Source: Tolypeutes matacus
Taxonomy: Eukaryota > Chordata > Mammalia > Cingulata > Chlamyphoridae
Length of the DNA stretch: 64,000 nucleotides
Assembly: GCA_026826555.1 (NCBI GenBank)
Contig: JAKSZT010053881.1
Location: 9,795,485 to 9,859,484 of the forward strand
Direction of reading: 5' to 3'
A program made the position numbers and the translations under genes. The notes under the pieces are model-generated. The model saw nothing but the letters and a program-made list of their open reading frames with translations. It was not told the DNA's origin and searched no databases. Below, piece by piece: positions 48,523 through 59,460 of the stretch (the first letter of the stretch is position 1; every line of letters starts with the position of its first letter).

Positions 48523-48591
48523 GTTAACAAATAGAAATATTATACACAAACCTGCAGAGTGGACTTTAATTGCTGTGGTGTTGCTGTCATT
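48523..48591 (+). CDS. RPAP2: RPAP2 exon encoding [22 protein letters not shown]
   Basis: A 69-nt exon with acceptor tgtcttacag at 48522 and donor gtaagt at 48592. The first G completes Arg from the previous exon, then 22 codons give [13 protein letters not shown] and TLIAVVLLS, and the trailing TT begins a codon finished in the next exon. The segment is nearly identical to recalled mammalian RPAP2. The family then continues with a short segment like LTPILGIQKHSQEG and a C-terminal tail. I could not find that coding sequence before 64000, so the last exon(s) should lie beyond the window and the intron exceeds 15.4 kb. Confidence 0.93.
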
Positions 48592-48894
48592 GTAAGTACT
48601 CTTTCAGATTTTTAACTCTAAATAATAAAGAATTTTGACTAGGGAAAAGCAAAGTTATTCACTGATTTTGTAAACTGCCTTGGAAAATGTTGTGCCTCTC
48701 TTTTGTGCCTTACTTTATGTTCCTATATGATGAGAATAGCTTTAATATAAAGTGATATGCCATATTTTAATAATCATTCTCTATATTTTTTGCCTTCTTT
48801 TCTTCTGACAGCCTTGTTCTTTGCAAATACTATTTGTTATCTTTTGAATAAGAAGAACATTTCCATGTAGCTAATCATAATGTACACAGAATAG
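48592..48894. other. Start of last intron in window
   Basis: Follows the donor gtaagt. AT-rich, no feature. The preceding 47960-48522 is likewise unclassified intron. Confidence 0.6.
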
Positions 48895-49610
48895 TCCTTT
48901 AATATCTTTTTTTAAACAAATCAATTTAATTGATACATATTAATAAAGCATAAATCCAACCAAAGTGTACAATCAGTGATGTCTGGTATAATCACATAGT
49001 TGTGCATTCATCACTTCAGTCATTTTTAGAGCATTGTCATTATTCCAGTAATAATAATGCTAAAAAACAAAAACCAACCAAACAAACAAAACTCATCACC
49101 TCAGTCTATGTTTCCCCTGCCGTACGTAGCTGCTATTCTGTTTCCTTTTTTCTGATTTATTGTATTTATATTTTGTAAAAACAGTCTTATATATGCAATA
49201 TCACCCATATTCATTTTACATGAGGTTTTACTGTTATACAGTACCATGTTACTATTTTAGCTTTCCCTCTAGTAATATATATGACCTTAGACTTTGCCTT
49301 TCAACACTGTTATACCCATATAATAGCCCTGCTGGTTACAAACTCTGTGGTGTGCTTTTACCATTTCTATTCATTTCCAAAGATTTACAAACAACTTTTT
49401 TTTACCAATTCTGCACAGAGTTACCATCAGCTTTCCATTCTCTACCCTTATTCTATTTTTTGGTGACCTATATTCTAATTACTAACTTCATTAGTTTACA
49501 TAATATATTTAGATCATAATACTGCAACCATATAGTATTTGTCCTTTTGTGTCTGGCTTCCTTTTAGTAATATACATGACCTTAGATTTTCCCTTTCAAC
49601 CCCTTTTTAA
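48895..49610 (-). mobile_element. L1 3' UTR fragment, antisense
   Basis: 'aaacaaatcaatttaattgatacatattaataaagcata' and 'gtgtacaatcagtgatgtctggtataatcacatagttgt' match the element start at 18663-18760, so both derive from one L1 3'-UTR lineage. Confidence 0.7.
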
Positions 49611-51355
49611 GAAATCAGTAGTGGTTCTAAGGCTGTGTTTCAATAGTGTTAAAACCATCTAGTAAGTATAGTGTTTTTCAGTTTGAATTGCAAAACTTTT
49701 CTTGTGAGGACCATTTACTACTACATTACTGCTGCTTCTTGGGGCATGTTGGGTCATTGAAGCCTATAGGACATTGAATACTTACCAGACACTCACAGGT
49801 CAAGAAGTGTTATGAGCCAATCTCTTAGCATCTCCAGCCCTGCTTTCCCTTTCTTTGATATTACTTCAGTCTGACATGTTATTCTGCCTCCACTATCCCA
49901 AGTTCTGCTATGCTGGTAGACATTAGAGTAGGCTTCAGTGAGCCAGCATCTGTGTCACCCAACCAGACAGAATTCATATGATTCATTAAATCGGAACACA
50001 GAAATTAACTTTACTTGAATGCCCTGATATAAATTTTTTATCAACCATAAGAACAAATCTTTTGCCATTTCTACTATTCAGTGTTTCGGCTAAATTGGTA
50101 ATTTGTGAAACAGATCTTATTAATTTTTTAGAAGTTCTTTCCATTTTATGAAATTTGTAAATATCTTGGTCATTGACAAAAATAAATAGTCAGTATCTCT
50201 GCTCACCCACCATATCCTATGCTAATAAACCCTCATAGACAACTGTTTAACTGAACTTTTGCAATTCATTATACCAAAGGGGAAGTAACTTTTTTGGTTG
50301 ACAAATGAGAGGTTTAGGCCCAGCAGTAATCTTAGTATCTGCTTTCTAAGCTAATGACTAAAAGTATTATCTTCATGAGAAGCTGTACTGAGGGCTTATG
50401 TTAGGTACTACTGTTCTTATATCAAACTATTGCCACATCTCCAAAACATTCAGCAAGGAACAAAAAAAAGTATGGAAAATGAAATAATAAAGGCTGCCAT
50501 TAAAATATAGTTGATTATTCCGTACTACAGTAAATCTCTATTGTTTGTTTTAATAGAGGCACCCATGTGGCACAAAATACTGAAAGCTTTGCTAGTCCTA
50601 TGCATTACTTGACTTCCCTAACTTTGGTTTTAATATAGGGAACCCTTATTTCTAGGGTCAGTGACCCACAAAAATAGTAACTTAATGGAATTGAAGAAAC
50701 AGACTATACACACCTTGGGTATATTGTGTGTTTCACATTATGCTGTCAGTCTTGAGGTTGTAGCCATAAATACTCTCCGGTGGCTATTTGGTTTTTTTGT
50801 TTGTTGTTGTTTTTGTTTTTTTTAATATTTAAAAATATTCGCCTTGAATCCTTCCCTTTCATTAGGACCTACCTAAACCTAGAGCTAGGTATACCCTTCT
50901 TTCTTCTAGTCCTTGGTAGTAATTACTTAAGTCTTCCTTTTGATCCCTGGACAAATAAATTCCTTTCCAGGCAGGGCCCTTTTGGTTTCTTCTACAATTC
51001 TTGGTTACTTTAGAGACCAAGTTAGCTTCCTGGCATTTTGCCTGTGAAATCTTTTTTTCTCAGGATTTTTTCTAACTGTTGCCATAAACCCTCCTTGCAA
51101 ATCATCCCTGATCCTTTCCATTCTGTGCATTCTATATCTTTGCTTAACTGGCTCCTTATTATTTGGTTATCAGCTTTTAAGAGTTCTTTCTCCTGCCCAC
51201 ATATTATTTTATTTATTTTCCTCATCTCTGAAAGTCCCCTTGAGCTTTTAATATTTTTGCCCCCTAAAGAATATATGGTTTAACTGATAGCCCCTTCATC
51301 CCTAGCCTTGTCCTTATATATCACCCATTTCTAGTAAATATTACTATGTGAGATG
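49610..51355. other. RPAP2 intron, no feature
   Basis: Unclassified intron. Frames at 50780-51283 are T-rich chance frames. Confidence 0.5.
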
Positions 51356-51785
51356 GGGATTGTGGTGTATTGAATTGTGTACCCTAATTTGGATATATTC
51401 TTGGTCTTGGTCCTCATTCTGGTGGGTGTGGGCCCACTGTAAATAAGAGCTCTTGAAAATGTTATTTCAGTTGTGGTATGGCCCAGCTGAATCAGGTTGG
51501 GCTTTAATCTGGATTATTGGAGTCCTTTATAAGCAGAGTAAAAAAACAGAGAAGCCACAAGGAACAGCCAGAAGTCAACAAAACCCAGAGGAGAAAGGAA
51601 AAGATATTACAGAAAAACCAAGGAACCCCAAAGATTGCCAGCCAGAAGATAACCAACTCTGGGAGGAAGTAAGCCTTCTAGCCTCTTAAGCCATGAGCCA
51701 GTAATTTCCTGTTGTTAAACCAACCCATTGTATGACATTTGTTTAGCAGCTAGGAAACTAGGAGTTTTTGCTACCAGAGAGTGCG
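51356..51785 (+). repeat. MaLR 5' LTR
   Basis: Starts TGTGGTGTATTGAATTGTGT. Shares 'gttgggctttaatc', 'ccaaggaaccccaaagattgccagccagaagat' and 'agtaagccttcta' with the 3' copy. Confidence 0.75.
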
Positions 51786-52216
51786 GTACTGCTATTACAA
51801 ATACCTAAAAATATGGAAACAGCTTTGGAATTGGGTAATGGGTAGAGGCTGGAAGAACTGTGAAGGCTCAAAAATGAGTGGGAGCTGTAGAGAAAGTTTG
51901 TATTATCTTAGAGAATACATAATTCATCATTAACAGAATGTTCATAGAAATATGAATATTAAAGGTACTTTGGACAAGGCCTTAGAAGGAAATGACTGTG
52001 TCATTGGAAATTTGAAAAATGCAATCCTTGTTATGAAGTGTCAGAGAACTTGGCAAAATTGAGTTCTGATATTAGATGGAAGACAGAATTTGAAAGCAAT
52101 GAACTAGGATATTTCTCTGAAGAGATATCCAAGTAAGTGTGGAAAGTGCAGTCTGGTTTCTCCTTACTGCTTATAGTGAAATGAGAGAGGGAAAAGATTA
52201 AATAAAGTTATTTGTT

Positions 52217-52432
52217 GGGAAGTGGATGTGGCTCAAGCGGTTGAGTGCCTGCTTCCCACCTGGGAGGTCCTGGGTTCAGTTCCTGGTGCCTCCTGAAAAA
52301 ACAAAAACAACAAGCAAAACAAATGAAAAAAACAACTCAGGAAAGCCAATGTGACTCAGTAGTTGAGTGCCGGCTTCCCACACAAGGTCTAGGGTTCAAT
52401 CCCCATCCTCCAGTAACTAAAAAAAAATTTTT
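52217..52432 (+). mobile_element. Two DAS head units, sense
   Basis: Unit 1 (52217-~52330) reads GGGAAGTGGATGTGGCTCAA ... GGGTTCAGTTCC. Unit 2 (~52337-52432) reads 'aaagccaatgtgactcagta ... agggttcaatcccc'. Either a dimeric copy or an insertion into the first unit's tail. Confidence 0.8.
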
Positions 52433-53548
52433 TTTTAAATATTAAATGAGAATTAAACTGTTAAGCACAAGGAAACCAGAAATTAATAATTTGGAAAATG
52501 CTTGCTCTATCCAGATATGTGCTCTGGGACTAGGGCCAGAAATGGCTTTATCAGGGTTTTTGGGAAGTGAGACACCAGATTACATGGCTCCATGTGAGGA
52601 TTTAACTGAATAACCCTTTGCTAAAGGAGGGTATGGCTGAACATGGATCCAGTCAGCTAATTCAGTGAAAGTCAAAATTGGAAATACAGTTAAACAGGAA
52701 AGATCTGTGGAAAGTTCTGTTGTCTAATGGTTTGGACTCGCTTGAACTACACACAAAGCTAACAAAGTTTTTGCAAAATTTTTATGACCAGACCATTGTC
52801 AGCCTGGACTGAAAAGGACAAAGAAGGAATAAATTGAAGGAAGAATGTCTTCAAGGTCAAAACCATGGAAGCTAAGACCTGGACCAGAAAGATTTCCTCG
52901 AACCAAGAGAGTGGGCCCACACGTGTGTGGAAAGGGCTGTCCACCTTTGCATTTACAGGGGGCAGGCCATCTGCCCCAGTACTTGGAGGGGGCATGCCAG
53001 AGGTTCAGGGAGAGTGCTGCTACCCCAAAGCTCAGAGATGGCAGAGCCTCTACTGCAGCATCCATGGAGGGCCTGGCTGCCATCCCTGATCCTCAGAGAG
53101 GGTGGGGACTTCAACTCAGTATTTAGGGAGAGCAAATCCCCTATGTAAGACTTGGAAGGGATGGGGCTGCTGTTCCATCAGGCCCAAAGGACAAAACATC
53201 AATCCAGAGATGACTTTCAGACCTTGAAATCTAATGGTATTTGTCCTGCTGGGTTTCAGACTTGTTAGGACACATAATGGCTGTTTTCCTTCCAATTTCA
53301 CCCTTCTGGAATGGAATCTTTATCCTATTCCTGTCACTCTATTGAACATTGGAAGCACATAACTTGTTTTGTAGGTTTCACAGGTCCATCAGAGGAATTT
53401 TGTCTCAGGACGGACCACACCCACAACTGACTTTGATGAGACTTTGGAATTGGCATTGTTACTGAAGTGATTTAAGGCATTTGAGATGTTGTGATGGAAT
53501 GAATGTATTATATATGTGGGAAGAACATGTCTTTTTTGGGGTCCAGAG

Positions 53549-53935
53549 GATAGACTGTGGTGGATTGAATTACGTACCTCGGTTTGGACATGGTTTTAGT
53601 ATTGGTCCTCATTCTGGAAGGTGTGGACCCATTGTAAATAAGTTCTCTTCAAAATGTTTTAGTTAAGGTGTGGCCTAACTGAATTAGGTTGGGCTTTAAT
53701 CCACATTAAAGTGAAAATCAAAAGGAAAGGGAAGCTACACAGAGCAGTTAGAAGCCAGAAGTCAATGGAACCTGGAAGAGAAAGGAGAAGACATTGCCAT
53801 GTGCATTGCTATGTGACAAAAAAGCCAAGGAACCCCAAAGATTGCCAGCCAGAAGATAGTAACCCTGGGAAGAAGTAAGCCTTCTAAGCCTCTGAAACCA
53901 TGAGCCGGTAATTCATAGCTATCATGTTAAAGCTC
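53549..53935 (+). repeat. MaLR 3' LTR (end truncated)
   Basis: Starts TGTGGTGGATTGAATTACGT, parallel to the 5' LTR. It lacks the last ~60 bp present in the 5' copy after 'catgagccggtaatt'. Confidence 0.75.
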
Positions 53936-53944
53936 ATCCTGTTG

Positions 53945-54735
53945 ACTCCTGTAAAGTATAATTATACAATAATATATGTTTGCACCCCCTTCCCTCCCAC
54001 TTAAAATTCAATAATTTCTTTTTAGAGAGGAAGGGATTTTGTCATTGCGGAAAGAATAAGCAGTCATGAAGGCCAGCAGTGGATAAAGAGCTTTACATAC
54101 AGTGAGAACTATGGAGACTTTACACACCCGAAGAGACATGCACATAAAAGAGTAAGGGGCAACACAAACATCACACAGTTTGTAGAGCAGTAATCCCATC
54201 TTTCAGCCTTTTAGCTTATTGCCACTAAGAATATAGGTGTACATGGGATTTTCATTTTTTGGTAATTATTTTATGATTCAGAAAATTTTCACTTCTGTTC
54301 TTAAGTTTCCAGTGGAAATTTTTTAGTATAACTTGTAGACATTTCTGGAATTTATGTTAAAAATGAATTTCTTATAAGTCTTTATTGCAAGGAAAAAGGT
54401 TCTAAATGACATTTACAGTCACTGAAGATGAGTATAATAAGATAATATGTTCCATATTATTATAACAGGACTATTCTTTGTATATGAATATTGCAGTGTT
54501 TTGTTATTAAAACTAGCATTTGTTTAATGCATGAAAGTTGTTTTCCAAATTTTTTATGAGAATCACTTAGAAACGGATATATGCACACACACCTATATAA
54601 TTGTATTAGCACCATAATATATTGGCTCAAGTCTTAACTCCAGTTAGGAGGAAAAAATCAACATTTTGAGTAAAAAATGAAAATCCAGAATACTAGAAAT
54701 AAAGCTTGGTCTTGAATTTTTATATCTGTATTCTT
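53945..54735. other. RPAP2 intron, no feature
   Basis: AT-rich and unclassified. Confidence 0.5.
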
Positions 54736-54739
54736 AAAA

Positions 54740-55770
54740 GTAAATGAAGTGGAAGAACTTCCAAGGAAAATGGCAGAATATGATGCTCCAGGACTCAGTT
54801 TGTTCTCCAAAACAACTAGTAAACATGCAGGAACTATATGAAACAACTGTTCTGGGGCTCCAGAGCCAGGACATTGTACAGGGAAGAGTGGGAGGAGAGA
54901 CTGATAAACTGCGGTAAAGAACTGTGAGTAGCATTCTCCACGTGTGGCTGCAAGTGCCCATCCCCCACTCTCACAGCAGGTGGCCTCAGGACCCAGTTCC
55001 TTGCTAGATGCATTTCTCAGGTAAAAGCATCTTCCCCAAGAGCAGGGGTGGCCATGGCCAAGCACCCCTCATGGCTTTTGATTAGTGAATTTGGATCGCT
55101 GGGTCCCAGTTCTGTGCTACTGTTTCAACCCACCCCAGAGAAAGGGGGCTGGCAGCCACTGTTTCAACCCCTCTCCTTGACAGGGGCAGAGGCAGGGGAG
55201 ACTTATAGGTATAGTACCTCCTTAGGGCTACAGGGAACAGTTTGCTGAAGAGTGCCATCTGCTGGGCAGGCCAGGAAAGCCCAGCTTTGGGGAGCTGTCA
55301 AAGAGATATTTGGTATCCTTCTGGTCCCTTCCCCAGGGCACTTTGAAATTGGTCTGTGCCCCCTTTGTGGATACCTGGCCCTGTTTGGGCAGGAAATACT
55401 GACTGAAAAAGTCGTCCCTGGGGTGACCCTGCACTCAGAATTTTGCCTCTAGGCAAAAGCAGCTAGAGACAACAACAGGAGTTAAAAACTAGAGAGGCAA
55501 AACAAAAACAAACAGAACAGATCAAGATTCCCAGAATAGAAACAATGGAAAGGACGCTTTCTCCTAGATGAAACAGTTGCATGAATAATGCAATCTTAAA
55601 AATTGTGCTGCATATCCATGGCAAGAATAGATGAAGAAGAGCTGAAAAAATCTGATCTGTTAAATACATGGGCTTTTCTAAAGGTCTAGAATAAGTTGAA
55701 CCAAGTGTTAAAGAAGATTCTTAGCACAAAGCCAATCAACAATAAAACCCTAGGCAAGAGAGAACCTGAC
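54740..55770 (+). mobile_element. L1 5' UTR fragment, sense
   Basis: Begins 'ggaagaacttccaaggaaaatggcagaata', an L1-type 5' end. 'ctcctagatgaaacagttgc ... atgaagaagagctgaaaaaa' is the complement of 34080-34190. GC-richer than its surroundings. Ends without ORF1. Confidence 0.65.
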
Positions 55771-55774
55771 TTTC

Positions 55775-57600
55775 AGGTTCTAATTCCATGGGACTTGAAT
55801 GACCAGGGTGACTGCAACATTTCTGATATTTACACTGTGTGTAACTCATTGCCAGGAGTCACATAGAGCTTTTCACTAGATATCTCTGTTAAAGTGTCCC
55901 TTAAGTTCTCTCTGGTTTTTCTTAGCAAATCTTATAAAGATTCTCAAGGACTTCTTACAGGTAGAAGAGCATCTATAATATTGATTGTGATTGACCCAGT
56001 TTTTGTTTGTTTGTTTTTTGAGAACTAATTGGAAATGCAATAAAGTAATCTGGTAATTGGCAAAATGTATTGTTTAAGTGCTTGATTATAGTAATTTTGC
56101 ATATTAGTTGAATCTGATTTTCCCAAAGGAATAATGCACTAAGATACTAGGTTCTTTCCATTTTCTTGATGCATGACTTTTAATAGAAATGTTTATAAAT
56201 ATAAATATATATAATCTGCTATAAATATTTTAGTTACTATGTACTATGCAAAGCTTGTTAATGTATTTATATATTTTGATGTGTTTATATATCAAATTGG
56301 AAAGCACAATCCTTATATGAAAGTGTATTTTATGACACAGCATCATTTTGTGTCATATTTTTTTTATATTCCTCATAATCCCCATCTTACTCTTAATATA
56401 GGAAACAAGAAAGTAAACAATCACTTTACTTCATGGTCCTGGTACTCAGAATAGTTTGAGAAGATTTTGATTGTTATTTTGAGAATATTTTATAGTCCTA
56501 GGATATTGTCTTCAGCTCTATCCCATTTCTCCTTTCCCTCTTCCCTTTGCTCTTATTCTTCCATCTTCCATGACCTCTGTCATTATAGTTCAGCCTGTAA
56601 CACAAGAGGGGTCTCTGCCAGTGCTGACCTAAAACAGAAATCTAGGAAAAGGGCCAGACACAAGAGAAACCACACATAAAGCTCTCAGGAAGCAGATTAA
56701 CTGGCCTGAGTTCCTTTATGTGCAGCCCACATGCCAGAAATGGGAATCAAATTCCCTTAAAATATAACCTTTTCAGACAGTTCAATATGGAACTTTTGTT
56801 GTAAAATAGTTCCCTGATTTGTATTCTGATGGTCTGTGATTAATTGTATAGGAGTCAAATGTTTCTTAGCGGGTGCCCCAGGAGAGAGATGTTTGTTGTG
56901 TTCCATGGGAATTATTTGGCTATCTAATGAAGGAGATGAATACCTACTGCTTATTATTCAGAAGGGATAGAGGGTAGAAAGTGATTTTGTTAGTCTAAGC
57001 TGGATATTTAATTCCTAGTTTGTGCCTTTGATGCTCTCTAATAGAAAGCTTTCAAGAACATCTCTTAAAATGTCTGCTTTCATTTTATTTATCTGAACTG
57101 GCTGTTTCCAGTGAACTGTGGCACTTCCTAGGCAGAGACCATGCAATAGTTTATTCCCCCTAAAAGCTTTGAGAATTTCTGTCATTCAGGGAGTAGTATG
57201 TAGGTCCTGGGAAATGATATTTAAACAAGCTCAACTTGACCTTGATCACTGAACAAAAGCCATCACAAGACATGGGCAACCACTTTAGAAAACCATCATA
57301 TGATACAGATAGATACTGTGGAGAGTCACTTCCCTAGGGCCACCAGACATGAAAGATGTGACTAAGGCTTTTTGCCTCAGCAGGCTGTTTTTATAGCCTG
57401 CCCATCACTCATTTCCTCAGAGAAATCTGTGAGCATACCATCTAAAATGAAGAGATGGTTCTTTAGGAATTTATTGGTTTTCAGAAGTATTTCCAAGCCC
57501 TTCCATTAACATTCCAAATTTAGTTCTGGGTATTTTAAGACTATAATGAAAGATGATTGAATTAAATTTTTTATATTTCCTTATTATTGGGAATGTTTAT
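55775..57600. other. RPAP2 intron, unclassified
   Basis: No exon or known repeat recognised. 56690-57430 is somewhat GC-richer and may be a decayed repeat I cannot place. Confidence 0.4.
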
Positions 57601-57602
57601 AT

Positions 57603-57616
57603 TTAGATATAACTTT
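57603..57616. repeat. Candidate TSD, left
   Basis: TTAGATATAACTTT, exactly repeated at 61232-61245. It may bound the whole L1-TTC33 block or an older short element inside which the chimera landed. Confidence 0.6.
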
Positions 57617-57762
57617 ATTTTCAAAGTTTTTTAATATAATAAATTTTATTTTTATAGAGGTTTTAGATTACAGAAAAGTTACATCGAAAGTATGAGGGAT
57701 TCCTATGTACCCCCCTTCCTCTCACAAATCATCCCCTATTTTTTTTAAATGTGGCAGTACAG

Positions 57763-57768
57763 TTTATT
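57763..57768 (-). terminator. Polyadenylation signal AATAAA of TTC33 retrocopy
   Basis: Minus-strand AATAAA, 16 nt before the A-run at 57739-57746. The spacing is that of a genuine mRNA 3' end, so the TTC33 portion came from a polyadenylated transcript. Confidence 0.8.
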
Positions 57769-57819
57769 ATGATGTATCTGTAAAATCCACTCATTAAAAA
57801 AAGACACATTTAAAAAATG

Positions 57820-58180
57820 ACCTGGGAAGTGGATGTGGTGCAAGTGATTTAGCTCCCGCCTACCACATGGGAGGTTCAGGTTTGGTTCCCAGTGCCTCTT
57901 AAAGAAGATGAACAAGACAGTGAGCTGACATAATAGGCTGGTGCGGCAAGCTGATGCAACAAGATGACACAACAAGAGACACATGGAGGAAAACATAATG
58001 AGAGATACAGCAAAGCAGGGAGTGGAGGTGGCTCCAGTGATTAGGCACCTCCCTCCCACATGAGAGGTCCCAAGTTCAGTTCCAGGTGCCACCTAAAAGA
58101 AGAGAAGACCAGCATACAACAGACACACCAAATGCAAACAACAAGGGAGTAGGGAGAAATTAATAAATAAATCTTTTAAA
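57820..58180 (+). mobile_element. DAS SINE, dimeric form, sense (in TTC33 3' UTR)
   Basis: Two heads ('gaagtggatgtggtgcaagt' and 'gggagtggaggtggctccag'), tail AATAAATAAATC. Short TSD AAAAAATG at 57812-57819 and 58181-58188. Confidence 0.88.
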
Positions 58181-58469
58181 AAAAAATGGCTCACTTGTAG
58201 TAAGGACTAAACTAGCTACAGTAATAATCTAAAAAATAAAACCATCATCGTGACATTTATCAGTACTTCATACACCTAACAAATACTGAAGGAGGCAACT
58301 ACCATTGTTATAACTTCTTTAAAGTCAAAAACTTAAGCATAAATCAAAATTAAGAGAAACTTCAGAATGTTCACATTTGCATGCATTTTTGGCTGAAGTT
58401 TCAAAGATTCCACATGTAACAAAAACCACAATTTTGAATCAAAATGAACATTAAAAACATTTGAGCCTT

Positions 58470-58651
58470 GGGAAGCGGCTGTGGCTCAATCAGTAGGGCT
58501 CCCGTTTACCATATAGGAGGCCCCGGGTTCGGTTCCCGGGGCCTCCTGGTGAAGGCAAGCCCGCCCGCACGGCGTGGTTGGCTGACCCAGCGAGCACAAG
58601 CAGCAAGGGGGGGATAAATGAATAAATAAATAAAATCTTAAAAAAAAAAAA
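58470..58651 (+). mobile_element. DAS-III-type SINE, sense (in TTC33 3' UTR)
   Basis: A complete copy close to the one at 41523. TSD AAAAACATTTGAGCCTT at 58453-58469 and 58652-58668. A-run 58638-58656. Confidence 0.95.
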
Positions 58652-59460
58652 AAAAACATTTGAGCCTTGTGACACACTTACTCTACAGAAGCAAGGAAAA
58701 CAGAGTGAATAGTAACAGCATTATATTTCTAGGAGAGAAAACAATCACTTATTTCCTTTATCATAAAACAAGTCAATGAGTCAACATTTTAGTAACACTG
58801 GCCTAGTTATTAACTATTCAAGAATTTGCTTTTCAAGCTGTGTCTTTAAAATGTGTCCATCCGTATATTTGGATTAAATTAAATTTATACATCAAAAATA
58901 TTTTGCTCAGAATTCTAATCTTAAATATTAACCATAACTTACCAAAGCATAGTCCAAACACTATACAACAATGCTACCATTTAGATTTTATATGTACACT
59001 TATTGTACAAACAGGAGTTTTGCCCTGTTTCTCTAGAGTAAATGTCCCTATGTTAAAACTTTAAATGATAATTTAAAAAAAGATCCAAATAATTCACACT
59101 ATGCATTTTCATTCATCAGGCTTTGATAAAAACAGAGCCATCTGGTGTTGGAGCAACATCTTCCTTCTCGGTTACAGTCTTTACAGTTCCAGAAGCAGAC
59201 ACAGTAACCGTTGTTTTATTTGTTGAAGCTGTCTTCCGTTTCTCAGCAATAGCTGCCCAAACAGCAACAATCTCATCACTTTGAAAGTCATAGTCAGGAA
59301 TTTAATGAGAAATCTGTTACTTCTGTTGGTGATTCACTCTTTTAATCCTCTGTGCCACTTTCTGCTGCTCCTGAAGTGTTCTTGCCCAAGAAAGGTCTTT
59401 TTTCCATATTTCAGGGTTCATTGGATAGATGTGAAGTGCTACTTAATAACTTCGAATTGC

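Larger units (their letters stand above)
51356..53940 (+). mobile_element. MaLR-type LTR element with both LTRs
   Basis: Two directly repeated, diverged LTRs flank ~1.75 kb of internal sequence typical of non-autonomous MaLR elements ('taaaaatatggaaacagctttggaattgggtaatggg'). No intact gene. Two DAS units sit at 52217-52432. The chance frames around 52800-53130 are not proteins. Confidence 0.7.
57739..59460 (-). pseudogene. TTC33 (pseudogene): TTC33 5'-truncated processed pseudogene (3' half of mRNA)
   Basis: TTC33 is a small tetratricopeptide-repeat protein. The minus strand from 59460 encodes its last third: AIRSY-stop-VALHIYPMNPEIWK, KDLSWARTLQEQQKVAQRIK, then after frame shifts IPDYDFQSDEIVAVWAAIAE, TVTVSASGTVKTVTEKED and TPDGSVFIKA followed by TGA at 59116-59118. 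I recognised it from memory of the human protein. One in-frame stop and two frame changes in the PTEVTDFS region (~59285-59340) kill the frame. A long 3' UTR follows, with AATAAA at 57763-57768 (minus) and eight A residues at 57739-57746. Two DAS SINEs (57820-58180, 58470-58651) inserted later. Its 5' end is fused to L1 sequence with no intervening A-tail. Confidence 0.85.

Noticed and set aside
52845..53126. Overlapping 60-94-codon frames in GC-richer DNA
   Set aside because: They are inside MaLR internal sequence and show no domain or agreement between frames.
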